A stretch of DNA of 64,000 nt from Heterobilharzia americana (taxonomy: Eukaryota > Platyhelminthes > Trematoda > Strigeidida > Schistosomatidae). The DNA lies in the NCBI GenBank assembly GCA_944470555.2, contig OX104132.1, forward strand, positions 538,931-602,930, read 5' to 3'. This document shows positions 47,806 through 60,480 of this stretch, one piece after another. The position numbers and the translations under genes were made by a program. Below the pieces are notes generated by a model. That model made no database searches. It was not told the origin of the DNA and saw nothing but the letters and a program-made list of their open reading frames with translations. The first letter of the stretch is position 1. Every line of letters starts with the position of its first letter.

Positions 47806-49522
47806 ATGTCTGCCCAAAACGCTAGGTCTGAAGCTTTGACACGGATAACGCGGTCGTGCACAACAACGGCCAGTAACACCCTAAACAACACACTAGTCTG
47901 TACTAGAAGACAAACAGAGGTAGGGCAGAACACCGAACTTCTGAAGAAGTGGCCAACCCATGTTTCTAGAATTCCAGTCGCCATCAGACAGGTGACACAG
48001 AGAAGCACTAGCCCGTCACAAACTAGTCCTATCTTGAGCAAGGATCATACCATGCCTGAAATAGAAGACGACGTAAAAGGCTTCAGAACAAGGCAGCCAC
48101 AAGCAGTTCGCCACAATCCGTAGCACCTTATTCATGGAAGGAAGGCTGTATTACGACACCCGATGGCTGCAGTGTTTGCACCAAAGTTGTTTCGGTAGTC
48201 GATGAGGCATTTGCATGCAACCTGTGTCAACGATGGGCACATTGCCACTGCGATACCAAAGTCCCCCGACAATACTATAAGCTGATGAAGAGACAACCAT
48301 GCAAGTGGTTCTGGTACATCTGTCCAGAGTGCAGGAAAATGCCCGCACTCCGCACAGAAAGCCTGAAGGAGATGCTCTCCGCCACGCAAAAGCTACCAGC
48401 ATCCTCGAATAAAGTAGGGTTAACACCAAAGGATAACACAGAGAGACCTGGAAACAGACCTAGAGCTCCAGCTGTGGGCACGCCACCTCGCGTGGGGACC
48501 ATATTAGGTCAAGTCTCCATACCCCCTACCCGGCCCCAGGGGACGTCAAGCGCATGGCCAAAGACATCGACCGCCGAAGCCTCTACGAAACCCATTCCGA
48601 ACACCCCACACACCGTGACTGAGAAACAACCAGTGGAATTACTCAAACCCATTGGGAAGTCGGGCGTGCCACCCACAACGAACCCAGGTCACAGGAGGAC
48701 CAACTCGATCATTTTGTTCAACGTCGATGTATCGACAGACTCATTGTTGGTCGAGAGGGAACAATTTGACAGCCGAATGTGGACCGACTACTGTCAGATG
48801 CTGGGACTCCCTCCCCTCCCTGCAACTTTATGTCGCCTTTCTCGAGGAAGCCATGCACCCCGAGATAAGCCACCCCCTTTACGTGTGTCCCTAAATACCG
48901 CCAAAGAGGCTGAAGACACACTCCTCCTCTCGCGACAACCGGACGTTGTTAATGCCTGTAAAATTCGGGCCAGGCCTGACAAGCCATGGTCATAAGAGAG
49001 GAGGAGAGAAAGTCAGCGGTTGGAAATCCCAACAGAAACAACACTATAGTTGTACATGGGATTCCAGAATTGCCAAGTGACAGCTCGGTCAAAGATCGGT
49101 ACTTTCACGACGTCCAACAATGGCAATGGCTCTCAACCAAAGTTGGTCTCAACAGTATACCGGCCAACAGCGTCAGTAGACTGCCAAGGCCAGCGCACCT
49201 GAAGACCATACCCAATCCCAGACTACTTGCCGTCCAGTTCGACTCATATGCCTCCCTCACAGACGTTCTGCACGCATGGTATAATGCGAAAGATCGCATG
49301 GGTGGCTCAATACGTATATGTGAAAGTAAGCCTAGACCCACAAGGCAAGAGGAGAGACGGCAACCACCAAGACCTCTGGAGTCAGTGGTCGTCACACAGG
49401 CGCTGACCAGTGAGTTAGATACATCAAGTAAAGAAGCCACCACTGCTACAGCCCCCACCCAAGTTAAGAACAAAACACAAAAAACGGAACAATGCCAGTC
49501 CTATGAGGACTGGCGAGGCTAA
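47806..49522 (+). pseudogene. CR1-like LINE ORF1 with complete PHD finger (right copy)
   Basis: Three overlapping frames: 47806-48123 (MSAQNARSEAL), 48060-48998 (PHD part, then a Pro/Thr-rich linker) and about 48999-49522. The PHD finger spans 48168-48332 with eight ligands: Cys codons at 48168, 48177, 48216, 48225, His at 48240, Cys at 48249, 48321 and 48330. The spacing is CX2C-X12-CX2C-X4-H-X2-C-X23-CX2C, and a Trp precedes the last pair. The finger starts upstream of the first ATG of its own frame (48285), so ATG-based calling would miss it. The protein would bind RNA or chromatin during retrotransposition (inference). Two frame changes show it is not intact. Confidence 0.78.
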
Positions 49523-49593
49523 ATCAACCACGTAAGCGCTCATCCCGCGAAAATACACATCCAGACCTCCCCTCTCATCAGGCACACTCTAAT

Positions 49594-50150
49594 ATGTATG
49601 TACAGCAACGTTAGGGGGCTAATAGGGAAGGTAGCAAAAATGAGGACGCTGCGTGAACATCAGCACTACGACATCATATTCATCACCGAATCCTGGCTCT
49701 CATCGGACATCTCCGACGAAGAGATGCGTGTTGCTGGCATGGAACTCTTCCGCAGGGACAGGGAACATAGAGCAGGAGGGGGAGTGGCTATCTACGTAAA
49801 CTCCTGTTTAAAGGCAAGGATGGTTAGCGATACGGCCTTAACCCAGCTCCCAGAGTCTCTATGGTGCTACTTCACTCTCTTCTTTATTCTCTCTTCATTC
49901 CTTTACCACTACCTTACTATTCTCTTTCAGGTACCTACACAGACAGGAGTCATGGCAGTTCTCTAAACTTCCCAGCAACCCGTAGCTCCCTAATCACTCT
50001 ACAAATTACAACCTACTAACCCACAAAACATCCACCTCACCGAAGCTAAAAGCAAGAAAGCAGAGGGATTTCCTCGTCCACTGCAGGAGTAAACCGAACA
50101 ACTGGAACCAAGCCCTAAGAACTAGACGCGAGAGATCAAAAACTACCAGT
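49594..50150 (+). pseudogene. CR1-like LINE ORF2 start (right copy)
   Basis: Right duplicate of 36304-36860. It differs at a few bases: HQHYD for HQHSD, IYVNS for IYANS, and CTCTTTCAGG with one more T before the AG. Confidence 0.75.
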
Positions 50151-50830
50151 TTTCTACGCTCGCACTATCAATATTGGATATTGGAATTCACTGTTGACAG
50201 TTTGAATAACTTTAAACTTTCATAATCAGGCATACATGTCATTCAAAGGCCTAAGCGTTTTCCACATTGGAAAAGTGACGTTTATGAACCTAAAACAACT
50301 GTGATCGTCTCGGAAACACAAGTTTAAGGGTATATAATGTATGTTGTTCTTTTTCTGTGCTAAACACCTTAAAGGTTAATCGCGTTATTTTTCAAACCAA
50401 GTGTTATGTTTCCGTTCCTACGCGTTGATAATTCATAGTTAGTATCCAGCTCACTCAGAAGACAGCAAAACAACATGCTCAAGCCGTTTACTGTTAGCTG
50501 GTCACTTCAGGACCTACGTTTAATAGAGCATGCATAATAACACACATCTCGTTGTTTACAAAGGGACGGTTTATAAATTTAAAGTAAGTTGTCTTTTTAA
50601 CTAGCTTGCTTTCACTATGATTTTTAATGACTACTAGCCAGGTTTCGGCTGGCTAAAGTGGTGAATAATAATGCACATCCCAACCTTTATTTACTTCGAG
50701 GGCACTTTGAAAGTTTTGGACAAAAATCATAAAACATTACTAGAACATACCTAGAGATGCACAATACCACCTCCGACAAGACCAATGTCTTTTCTTGAAG
50801 TTTTATACAGTTTCTGAGTGCGCCTGATGC

Positions 50831-53800
50831 TCCAGGGATAATCGAGTCCTTGAGTTCCCCCAAGCTTTAACAGTGCTCCCACTTAGACGCAATTTACAAC
50901 ATGTTTTGAAATATTATTCGAATCAGTCTTCGTTTTTGCAATACGGTGTGCTTACTCACTTAGAAGTCCTTACAGCCTAGTTTTTACAGAAAATAACGGA
51001 AAAATACGTAAAGATGCTGAAAGTTCACAAACCCATCTGATATATTTTTACGATAATGTCCAAAGTTACTAAGGTATGCTCATATTTGATGTTAAGTGAG
51101 ATTCCTAACCCGGATAAAAGCTTTCGTGGATAAAACTTAATTCAAAAGTTTATTATCTCATGTATATTAGCGTGAAATATGATACACCAGTCTTATATCG
51201 TAGCTCAGTGAAATTGTTTCATATGCTTCACACATAAGCCAGTTTTAGCTTTCAGCTCCGATTCGACGCTTAAAATTAGATCGATTGAGCTATCAAGTTA
51301 CTTTAAATATCCAACTGCGTAAGATAGATGTCTGAAAACTAAGTTGTCTATCACTTTGGTGAACACATATTTCTTCACCTATATTCTATACTCACATGAC
51401 TAATTATTATTTTCTATCCTGATACCAATACAGTATTATGTTGCTATATATTGGTATCGCAGCAGGTAAATATGGAATTTTGGGCTGGTGACAGGAAATT
51501 TAAAAGACTTTAAGCATGTTTTTATCACTCTTTGTCTGCAAAATGTTTGGGTTGGTTGTCAAAAACAGAATAATCGCTTTTGACTATGATGCTCACCTGT
51601 TTACTTAACAGCCGTTTACTGTCATTACTTTGTAAATGAATCCAAAAAGTAAGTGGACATGCAAAGACAGAGCTTATATAGTGACCAAAATAAGCCGAGG
51701 GTTAGTTTCACGATGAACGGTATTATGCTTGACAGGTCTTATGAAATATACAGGACTGTAAGCAGGGATTCAGGGATGAATGACAGACTAGGTTTATTGC
51801 TAGTCAATTATAAAAGCATTAGAATACAGTTACACTAGTCGGGATAAGATATTAATAAGTTGGAGTTGGTCAGTTAGTTGTTTTGGTAAGTGCCGTTAAG
51901 ATATACACATTCAGATCTATTTGTACATATCACCTATTGCACTGCTATCTGGGGTCGTAATTTAATCACTCCATTTCTCCCCTTTAAGAAACTTAACAGG
52001 TGTGTCGTGTTTCACATTGTAATGTCTTAGTATTACGTTTGTTTATTCCTGAATAGATAGTATGGAGAATTACAGCAATCATTTCGTAGGACGCAGACAC
52101 GAAGACTGTGCTTTATGAAAGGAAGACACTTCATCTGAACTTTTCGATCAAAATTTCTAAGCCAAACAATTTCATTTAGGCCTCGAACGTTTGGTCCTAC
52201 AGTTTGTGCTAATGTACCCGACAGTTTTATTTGTCAACAAATTTTGCGTCTATTTTCAGGGTATCCACCTTTTACAATATCGTCCTAGACTTAGATTTTT
52301 CGGATTCACAACAAAATAGGGGTTTTGGATTTGCTTAATCTGACTCTTGATCAGCTCAAATTTCTGCTAGCAGTTTTCCACTTGGCTAGAGGCAAAAAAA
52401 AATATTCTTATTACAGTGCTGGTTTGATGTAATGTTTTCTTGATACGAATTGGCTTGTTGAAGAATATAATTAAATAGCCTAAATATCACCTTCATGGTC
52501 ATGTAAGCTCAGCATTATGGCAAGAAACAAGACAACACACTTCCCTTAGAGTCTGTTTTAAAGCAGTTTCCTGTTTCATCTTTGTAATGCTTCGTTTACC
52601 GGCTCTCATTTGAATCATAACTCTTTAGTTACTTTCATAAAATGCAACAGCCAATATGAAATTAATTGTTAGTGTTTGATTTGAAAATAACCGCTGTGTG
52701 GTTCTGAGTTAAATGTTTGTAAGTGATTGACGATAAAGTGAAACTTGTTCACTGATACAATTCCAGAGTTTTGCACTTCAAAACAATACACTAAAAGCGG
52801 GATATAAGAAGGTGACCTTTTGAAATAAATCACAACAAGGAGTGCCATATAATGAGTGGGAACAAAATAATACTTCTTCACGCTTAGCATGGAATAAGTG
52901 GCAAATGTCCTTTTATCAGAATCCCCATCTTGTCATATTGCGTAAGACCTTCTGTCAGAGATTTATATTGACTGTTGTACTTCGTATCGAAACTTTGGAG
53001 ATCGAAACAAAAACAACCAAAATTCGACTTATTTAGTTTCTTACATTTTAATGGTATTTTAAACTGTTTTGCTTCAGTAATGCACAACACACGTTTACTC
53101 ATACCCATCGATGGTGTTCTCAAGTTCACAAACTGCACTAAATGAATTCTATGTAACTGTATGTTCACCGTTTTAATTGCCGAAAATTTCATCCAGATGT
53201 ATATAATACTGTAGTTGAATTACATCTGTGGTGTCCCTGGCGATAATGGTTGACCAGGTGTCTTTTACCGATTTCTGCAATAATTGTTGCAGGGAAAGTT
53301 CTTTGTTAAATGCCCATATCATAAGTTCTATAATATGATCCATTTCCTGGCCACGTATAGGAGTTTATTTTCTATCTAAATTTTATTCATCCACAACTTA
53401 CAAACGTCTGTCACTTTCCACACGCTACGCGGAATTTAGTGCTACTGGTCCTAACTTCACGGTAGTCGGATAGGTGTTTGTGCCGCACACTTGAACTAAC
53501 GGGAAGTGATTCTTAAACAGCTGATAAATGTATATCAAGAATGGCTTCTTATTACGATAAGGGATTGGAGGTATAATTGTCCTCCTGTTTCTATCCGACT
53601 GAAATTGAAAGGTTAGCAGAATGAAAATTGGCATTGGCTAAATGTTTGCCGAACCACTTTAGTGAATGTTTGTCTGCAAATGAAGGTAGTGTGGTGTAAG
53701 GTGCTATCACAGCCATTGTGCCCTAACAGCACCATTCTTTTTATCACAGAGTTAGTTCTTCAATCATGAGACAGTTCTTGGGAGTAAATGTTGAGACTAC

Positions 53801-54050
53801 ATTATTTTGACCACAGGTGTCTTCGTAGCACTTCTTATGTGTGATCAAATTAATAATAATAATTACGTCCTTTGAATTATAGTCTCCGATGAAGCTGTGT
53901 CACAGTTGAAACCTTTCTACATTCTAGGGATGTGCAAAGGTTACCTGTGTTACCAAACTCCTAATAAGATTTCGGAAGCGATGGTCTACAACCAAGGCTT
54001 TGACCACATAAATGTTGACCTATTTTCCAGGAGCATAACAGTTACTCACA
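50831..54050. other. no gene recognised
   Basis: AT-rich, single-copy in this window. The frames at 51653-51838, 52842-53192 and 53425-53634 have no recognisable motif, and I found no exon with convincing splice sites. Confidence 0.4.
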
Positions 54051-54054
54051 TTGG

Positions 54055-54056
<2 letters not shown>

Positions 54057-54108
<52 letters not shown>
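54057..54108. repeat. (AT)26 microsatellite
   Basis: An uninterrupted run of 26 AT units; it produces an artificial IYIYIY tail in one frame. Confidence 0.98.
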
Positions 54109-54111
<3 letters not shown>

Positions 54112-54429
54112 AAAACACGTTTTACACATTGTGTGAATTTCAAAGACTTTTGGTTATCTGCTTCGTAACCACTTATCAGTGCTCAACGCCTATTTTGTGG
54201 ATACTCGATGATGATTGAAAGTGAGGTGAAAATTCGCGTTGCAGCAGTTAATAGCGAGAAACTATTTGTCTTCAGTGACTGACAAAATATTTCAAGGCAG
54301 TTTTCACCATGAATTGACATCATCTGGTAAACACTTGAGAGCCTGGAAACAATGAGCAGCTTCTTACTTCTTGTTCGGCACTCCACAGCAGTGCAACGTA
54401 GGACAAAATGACTGTCCAATACTTCTAGG

Positions 54430-55830
54430 ATCTCTGTCGACCGTGAGATGTTATGTCAGTTTGTAACTGTGAAAGGAGTACCAGAAAAGCATGTTAAGCT
54501 GAGCGAAGCTTTTTAGTTGGACTCGCGCATCCGTGTGAGAGGTTATGGAAAGTTTACATTTGAAGTGAGGATAACTAGTGGCGTCTGTCATCTATGCCTA
54601 CTTTCACTGTAGACGTACTATTGGAAATAGCCTTAGATATATCTGGATTTACAGGGAAGTTATTTAGTTGACTTGAAGTATAAGGATTGTTGTTCTGAGG
54701 TAAAGTTGTTCTAACGCCGAATAGAGAAAACTCCTACCGTCAACACCAGAAGACCGTGGGTCAGGGAAGAGTGTTCTGTTTCGGAGGCCGAACCTTTTTA
54801 ACACCTCTTTGCATCGGAAAGGCAGTATCAGTGTGGTTTTGCTGGTCGTACAAAGAAAACACCTTGCTGTTGTTACACCTCGTCTACCCAGCAGTACGAC
54901 TTCCCTCAGACCCCAGTTATGGTGTGGTAATTTACAGTATAATGGTAACCACTTTTCTTCTTACTACTATCCAGCAGACCTATCTGGCATGGTAGGACCT
55001 CGATAGAAAAGGCTCCTCTTGCATAGGTCGTTGAGTCACTGTGATTTGAAAGCAAAGCCGCCACATCGAGGTAGTAGCTATCGGCCAGGACTTGGAGTAT
55101 GTCTTGTTAGATCAGGTAAAGACGCTGACAAAATTTAGAGTTTTGTTAACACCTTGAGCGGAAATCTTAGTATGCCTGATATGCGCTTCGTACTTGTCAA
55201 ATGTAAGATAATGCTCCTTCAGTTTACTGATAGGGAGTGAAGTAGTGGAATACATCAACCACGCCACTAACTTGCATCGGCTTTAACAGGTTGTTTGCTG
55301 AGGTGATCTCTCCTGAGATACGGTAGGCCTGTTTGGTGTTTGCCAACTTGCATCATCTCTAAAGCCAACTGGCAAGATATCCGACTGTCTACTGAGCGAC
55401 AAGTATACTGCACTGCAGTCCGTTCTGTCCTGTCATTCAGATGTGAGACATGGCCATTGAAAGTAGAAGATTTAAAGATAGAAGTTAAAAGTCTTCGATC
55501 ACGGGTAGCTCCAAAGCATTACTCATGTTGTATGAAATCAACATGTGAACAATTTGTACCCAGGTGAAGGGTGCTAAGCAAGATAGGCTAGTCGATCGAT
55601 GAGGTTGTGAACCTTCGTCGAATGAGGGTGCTTGAACATGTGCTGAGCATACCAATCAACCGCCTACCTCGAAGTGCAACGATAAAAGAAGTAGGATCAG
55701 GTTGAATGAGTGCTCAGAAAGACTAGAATGAATCAGTGGTTGAGGACTCTCAGTGACATGGCTGAAAATTGATCATAATCGTGAATATGTATTTACTTTT
55801 GGATATCTTCTAAGGCTTGAGTGTTTTGAC
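54430..55830 (+). mobile_element. LINE family B RT, decayed, with an inserted block
   Basis: Plus-strand pieces in several frames: TVKGVPEKHVKLSEAF, RIRVRGYGKFTFEVRITSGV and LVDLKYKD (RT palm), then, after an unrelated block at 54750-55010, QDLEYVLLDQVKDADK-like sequence and LSMPDMRFVLVKCKIML. From 55340 the frame reads KANWQDIRLSTERQVYCTAV and CETWPLKVEDL. It ends with SGTINEW-like and NQWLRTLSDMAEN sequence near 55760. The palm appears to continue on both sides of the block, so the block looks inserted. Confidence 0.7.
54750..55010 (+). repeat. second copy of the 19824-20114 block
   Basis: Reads FGGRTFLTPLCIGKAVSVWFC and then ENTLLLLHLVYPAVRLPS, a diverged version of the minus-strand block at 19824-20114. 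Confidence 0.6.
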
Positions 55831-55839
55831 TAACCTTTA

Positions 55840-57000
55840 CCTTCAAACCGTTTGTTCTCTCAGACAACTTTACCTACTTTGAAATCAATCTTCTTCTATC
55901 CACTTGTTGTTTTCAAGCAACTGTGAATTGGGGTAACATGAATGACTGCATTTCTGTGCTAGGTTCTACTTTTATATATGCATATATAAGTTCTAAAGGT
56001 TTCTTCAATCAGTGTCAATCCACTATAAAATTGCCTTCAAATCAATTAGTCCTGACAAACCCCAACCTGAATGTCAATATATTGTTCTGCGTAGAATCCT
56101 TTGGTACTTATAATTTCCACATAAAAGTAAAGTCATGCCTGTTTGAACCTTTTAACTAAGTTTTTAATGGTTTTTATTGTGTTATGTAGTGGTTGTTATC
56201 TAAGATATATAACAGGATAGTCATTTGTTCATGTTATGAAAAGTTTTTATGTCTGTTGTGTAGTGATTACTCGAATAATACTGTTTTTCACTAGTCTCAA
56301 GATCCCTAAAGGTTCTTCTCTGGTCACTTTATGAGGTATTTGTCTCTTATAACTTTCTTCGAGATAACGAAGCACAATTTTCAAGACAGTTTAGACTTAG
56401 ATTCATTACATAATGGAACTCCAGTCGCTTGCGTATCAAACTCTTATCAACATGAAGCATAGCAATGGATTTTAGGGTATGTGCCATTCACTGGAACTAA
56501 GATGGTTGCTAGAAAATAAAACAAGCGCAAGTAATACAAAATACAAAGTTTATCGAGTGCAAATATCACGCATAAAACTTAAGAAACAGGGAATCAATGT
56601 GTAACCGTCTTAGCTACATTTTATGACATCTCAGCTCTGAGTATATAGTTGATCCTGCCTTATTCCGGTCAGAAAAATCATGTATTATGTGCATCTGACC
56701 TTAGTATTCTATCTTGTGCCCACCAACCTAATGATGTTGCAAAATAGTTAGCTGTGTTCATGTAACAGAATTTGTAACTGCCACAGATTAACAAGTGTAT
56801 GAATGAATGAATAATTGTAGAATTAACTAGACAGAGTGGATTTAAGAATAAGGGAAAAACAACTTTAGAGAAGCGAGATTAAGTTATAGTACTTTGAGAA
56901 TGCCAAGGCCCCCCTAAAGATGTCAGTACTGTGCCATCACTGGCTTACGTACTTGTGACGAAAATATCGGTCTGGATTTCAGTTTCTTTGGCGTTAGTAA
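55840..57000. other. no gene recognised
   Basis: AT-rich sequence. The frame at 55923-56159 has no motif. TATATATGCATATATA at 55972-55987 is a perfect palindrome. Confidence 0.4.
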
Positions 57001-57004
57001 CTAA

Positions 57005-57256
57005 ATAATCTCACAAGACACCACACATGATGTCCCCAGTCGGCCTTCTCAGTGTATGCCCAATCCATCTCCATTTCCTTCTGCATATTTGTTGAGCAAT
57101 AGGTTCTTGCTTTGTTGGTTCGTTACCAGCTAGCCAGAGTTCCTTGTTGCTTATTCTTTCTGGCCATCTGATCTTCAGTAACGAGCGTAGGTAGGCGTGA
57201 TACACCATGATAAATCTATTTATAGGCACCAAACCTTTAGTCTTGTACACTTTCAC
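57005..57256 (-). mobile_element. RTE-like LINE C-terminal fragment
   Basis: Minus strand reads LLKIRWPERISNKELWLAGN, then QQICRRKWRWIGHTLRRPTG, the conserved RTE C-terminus. It is cut at both ends: there is no RT palm and the last 80 or so codons are missing. The best preserved RTE fragment of the window. Confidence 0.8.
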
Positions 57257-57264
57257 TTTCCGTC

Positions 57265-59205
57265 TTTGCGTGGCTCCACCTTATTCTTTATCTTATATAA
57301 TTTGTACTAAATTATGGACTTTATATAATAGTGTATTACGATTTTGTTCTACCGGAATTTATGAATTGGTTAAACCCCACTAATTTATTCGCCTTTATTG
57401 TCTTTCATTAGTTTATAAGGAGAAATGAATATTTTTATAGTTCGAATGGTGAAGTGAAGCACATATTCAATATTTTTCACTGTTTTATTTCTAGTTTCTG
57501 GCATTTCTAGGTACATCATGGAGTTTATGTTTATCCTGTAGCCTATCTACCACTCTATGTTTAGTCACTTGTGAGTTTTTGTAGGCGTCTTTTTATGTGT
57601 TTCTTAAGTGTCACTTCAAAACCAATGTAAATTTATGACATACTTTGTAATAATCTAAACACTTACAGCAAGGATCTAAGAGGAGTTGACCTGAATTTCG
57701 CAATTTTCAAATCCTAAACAATGCTGTATCACCTTTCTATCAAGTCGTAATTTCATATAAGAAAATGAAGTGGTTGATTGTGTTCAGCAAACTGGGAAAT
57801 CTTTTTAGCTCTTACCAGCTGTTCATGAAGCATTCTCAGGATAGGTTAGAAAATTTCATTTGGTGCTTGTTAATTCGACTTAACCTTGATGCAGTTAAGA
57901 TATTCAACTGTTTGTCAACAAGTGAATGTCGTGTTCACCAGCCTACTTTTTTCTAGGACTAAGCTAAAAGTTATCTACAAGTGTCATCGTGTTCGGTGTA
58001 GGTTGTAGGGTTGTTTGTGAAAATACTAACACTTACTGTGTTCTATGCGAATATTTCACCTGTTTGCGTAGATTTTACAATGCAGTCTGTCATTTAATCA
58101 CGTTCCAAACTGTTTATTGATGTGCAAAGTGTTGGATGCACTTCCGCTTCCTGGGTGGAGAGAAAAGGCAGTTATTCAGGATGAATGATGCACACTGACC
58201 ACAGTGAGTTAGTCGAGGCTTCGAATTACATCCAGTCTCTTTAAAGGGGTTTATGACTTCAGTTTTCACTTCAGAACATATACATACAGAACATACAAAA
58301 TATTTTTTTTCAGACAAATGCCGAAACATATGAGGATAACTTTTATCTCACCCTTTATACATCATGTCGTGAAACGTGGATGGTGAATGTAGAAAAAATA
58401 AAGTTAAAAGTTTTTGAATTTCCCTCCATATCAGTGCTTTAATATAGTGGAATCAAAGAGTGACCAGTATTGAGGTTAGATGTAAAGCACAAAGTAAGAA
58501 AGACAAGTCATTCAATGAGGTTATCTTTTTTCACTTACGGAGATGGCTGAAACATACTTCACGTCCCCAGTCATCGCCTTCATCAACACGTATATTCATC
58601 TGAATAAACTTAGTTCTAAGAATGAATGACTAGACTAAGATATGACCTTAGTTCGTGATATCTCTTTGTAGTGTTCTGAGTCACGTAGGGGATATAAACC
58701 GTCTGCGTTCCTTGGTGTATTAGAAATGAATGATTTTGAAACATGGCTCATAATCAGTCATCAGTATATTTTTTTCTTACACATCTTTTTTGTTGCATTT
58801 AGCATCAATCTATTTTTGTCCATTCTTTCCTTCTGTGGCATCATGACCTATAACAGCTTGAAGTGATGCAATTCTTTGTAAGACTGTGTCTATCTATCTT
58901 CTTGTCTCTCTGATACAGACAAAATCCGATGTCTTATGAACTCGTTTTTCTAACATCTCACTGTAAAGTAAGGTGTAATTTCGCTTTCTTCATTTGCAAA
59001 ATAGTGATCTGTATGTTTCGATAACGCTATTAGAAGACGAAGATTATCTGAACATGTGTGCGTATGATATATTTTCGCAATACATTTCGAATAATCTGAT
59101 CACACATTTACTTGTCAAGTCAATTTGTATATATATAAGTGAAAAGTTAACTGTTAAATATAATGAATATGAAAAGGTTGTAACACTAGTCTTAGTAATA
59201 TAATC
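57265..59205. other. no gene recognised
   Basis: AT-rich sequence; the frames at 57765-57956, 58114-58329 and 58994-59203 carry no recognisable motif. Confidence 0.4.
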
Positions 59206-59217
59206 AGATAAGGATTA

Positions 59218-59647
59218 TCAAGGTAAATTAAGTGAAACAATAAATTGTTTTTGTACATACATCGGCGGCTTAAGTTTACGAATGGTTAACGCTTCGACAA
59301 ATTTCATCATGCACACTAGACTATTCCTATGTAGCATCATGAGCGCTGTTTTCGTATTAACCTTGTGATTCATTTCGATGATATACTTTGATAATAGATG
59401 AATATGGATGTCTGTCACCTGCGCTTATCAATATTTGTGTGTTAGACAGTTTTGCAAGTCATTTAGGTATGTATTCACCCAACCTAGTCTGCATTGAACG
59501 ATTACACCTCCCTATATATGTGTGCCCACACATACTAGTGAAATGGTAAACACAATGGGATGTGATACAATCAAGTTGATGGTCTTTTTCTTCCTCACAT
59601 TTCAGACTCATATAATCCCTCAATAGTCTATGTGTATATGTTAACAA
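59218..59647 (-). pseudogene. Penelope-like GIY-YIG endonuclease fragment
   Basis: Minus strand reads CVYHFTSMCGHTYIGRCNRSM and QTRLGEYIPK (59459-59647), then, after a frameshift, MNHKVNTKTALMMLHRNS and MKFVEALTIRKLKPPMYVQK, ending SLNLP. These are the GIY-YIG core (YHF...YIGR), the conserved Arg, and the C-terminal helix with the conserved Glu (FVEAL). It belongs to a different subfamily from the copy at 17440-18790. No RT part remains. Confidence 0.75.
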
Positions 59648-59649
59648 AC

Positions 59650-60340
59650 TGCTTCTTAGGAATTTTATATATTATAACACCAAACATTACGAAATCGCAA
59701 AGTCAAATTAAGGATTTAGGCGGGAAGAAATAAAATCAACTGATGACACTTAAAGCCTTGAACTACTTACTATGACTGACAAAATGTTTCATGTATGCTA
59801 AATCATCGTCTACTTATGTATACAATTTTGACTACAGCCGAAATACTAAAGTAAACGAAGATATGATCACAAAATGATCTTCAACCAATTTTTGAATTAA
59901 TTCACCGTCTATGCTTGGAGGTTCAAGACATTTAACTTTACAACTCCAAGTCTCTGAAACAGCTAAAGTCAGTGTTTAAATAATTTGAATAGTATTGTCA
60001 TTAGTTGAAGAGGTACAATAGAAAATTCCTTAGTGTCTTTAACATTTTAAATACAGTTTTGTAGAAACCATAATAGCTAATCAAGTGAAAGAGTGAAACA
60101 GATTATCTATCGAATATATTTAATGATTTCTGCTAAATATCATGAATCGATTAAAATTTTGACATTCAGTTTAGAGTTTTAAGCAATATAACTTAATGTT
60201 GATCCTTGAGGTTCAAATGTATTTATTTACGAAAATTTAACATTTCATTTTGTTGGTCGGTCACTTTTGGTATATAGACCCCGTAAATGAATGCCTTGAT
60301 TATTGTCTTATGTTTCCCTTTGATGTTATTTTCCTTGGAT
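59650..60340. other. no gene recognised
   Basis: AT-rich sequence with no motif. Confidence 0.4.
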
Positions 60341-60344
60341 TCGA

Positions 60345-60480
60345 ATCAATAGGTGCTGCTTTAGAGTACCAGTAGGAGCACAATCATTGAAATACAGGTA
60401 CGTCTATCTGATGAGTTCCAAAACAGGCTGAGATGTACCTCCTGAATTCAACTGCTGGCGACCATCTACCAAGTAACATT
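60345..60480 (+). mobile_element. possible SINE remnant with degenerate hammerhead ribozyme
   Basis: Contains CTGATGA at 60408-60414 followed by G, a CC/GG stem remnant and GAGA at 60430-60433. The surrounding order (ACAGGTAC, core, CCTGAATTCAACTGCT) resembles the hammerhead of the schistosome SM-alpha SINE as I remember it. Two core features are eroded: GAAA has become GAGA, and stem II keeps only about two pairs. Cleavage activity is not expected. Confidence 0.45.

Larger units (their letters stand above)
38040..50830. repeat. 12.8-kb duplicated segment, right copy
   Basis: 12791 bp. The first base after the gap corresponds to 24757, in the middle of unremarkable sequence. The last shared base (50830) corresponds to the last base before the gap (37539). 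From 50831 the sequence is single-copy in this window. Confidence 0.97.

Noticed and set aside
53897..54112. 71-codon plus-strand frame
   Set aside because: Its end is the AT microsatellite read as IYIYIY, and the rest has no recognised motif.
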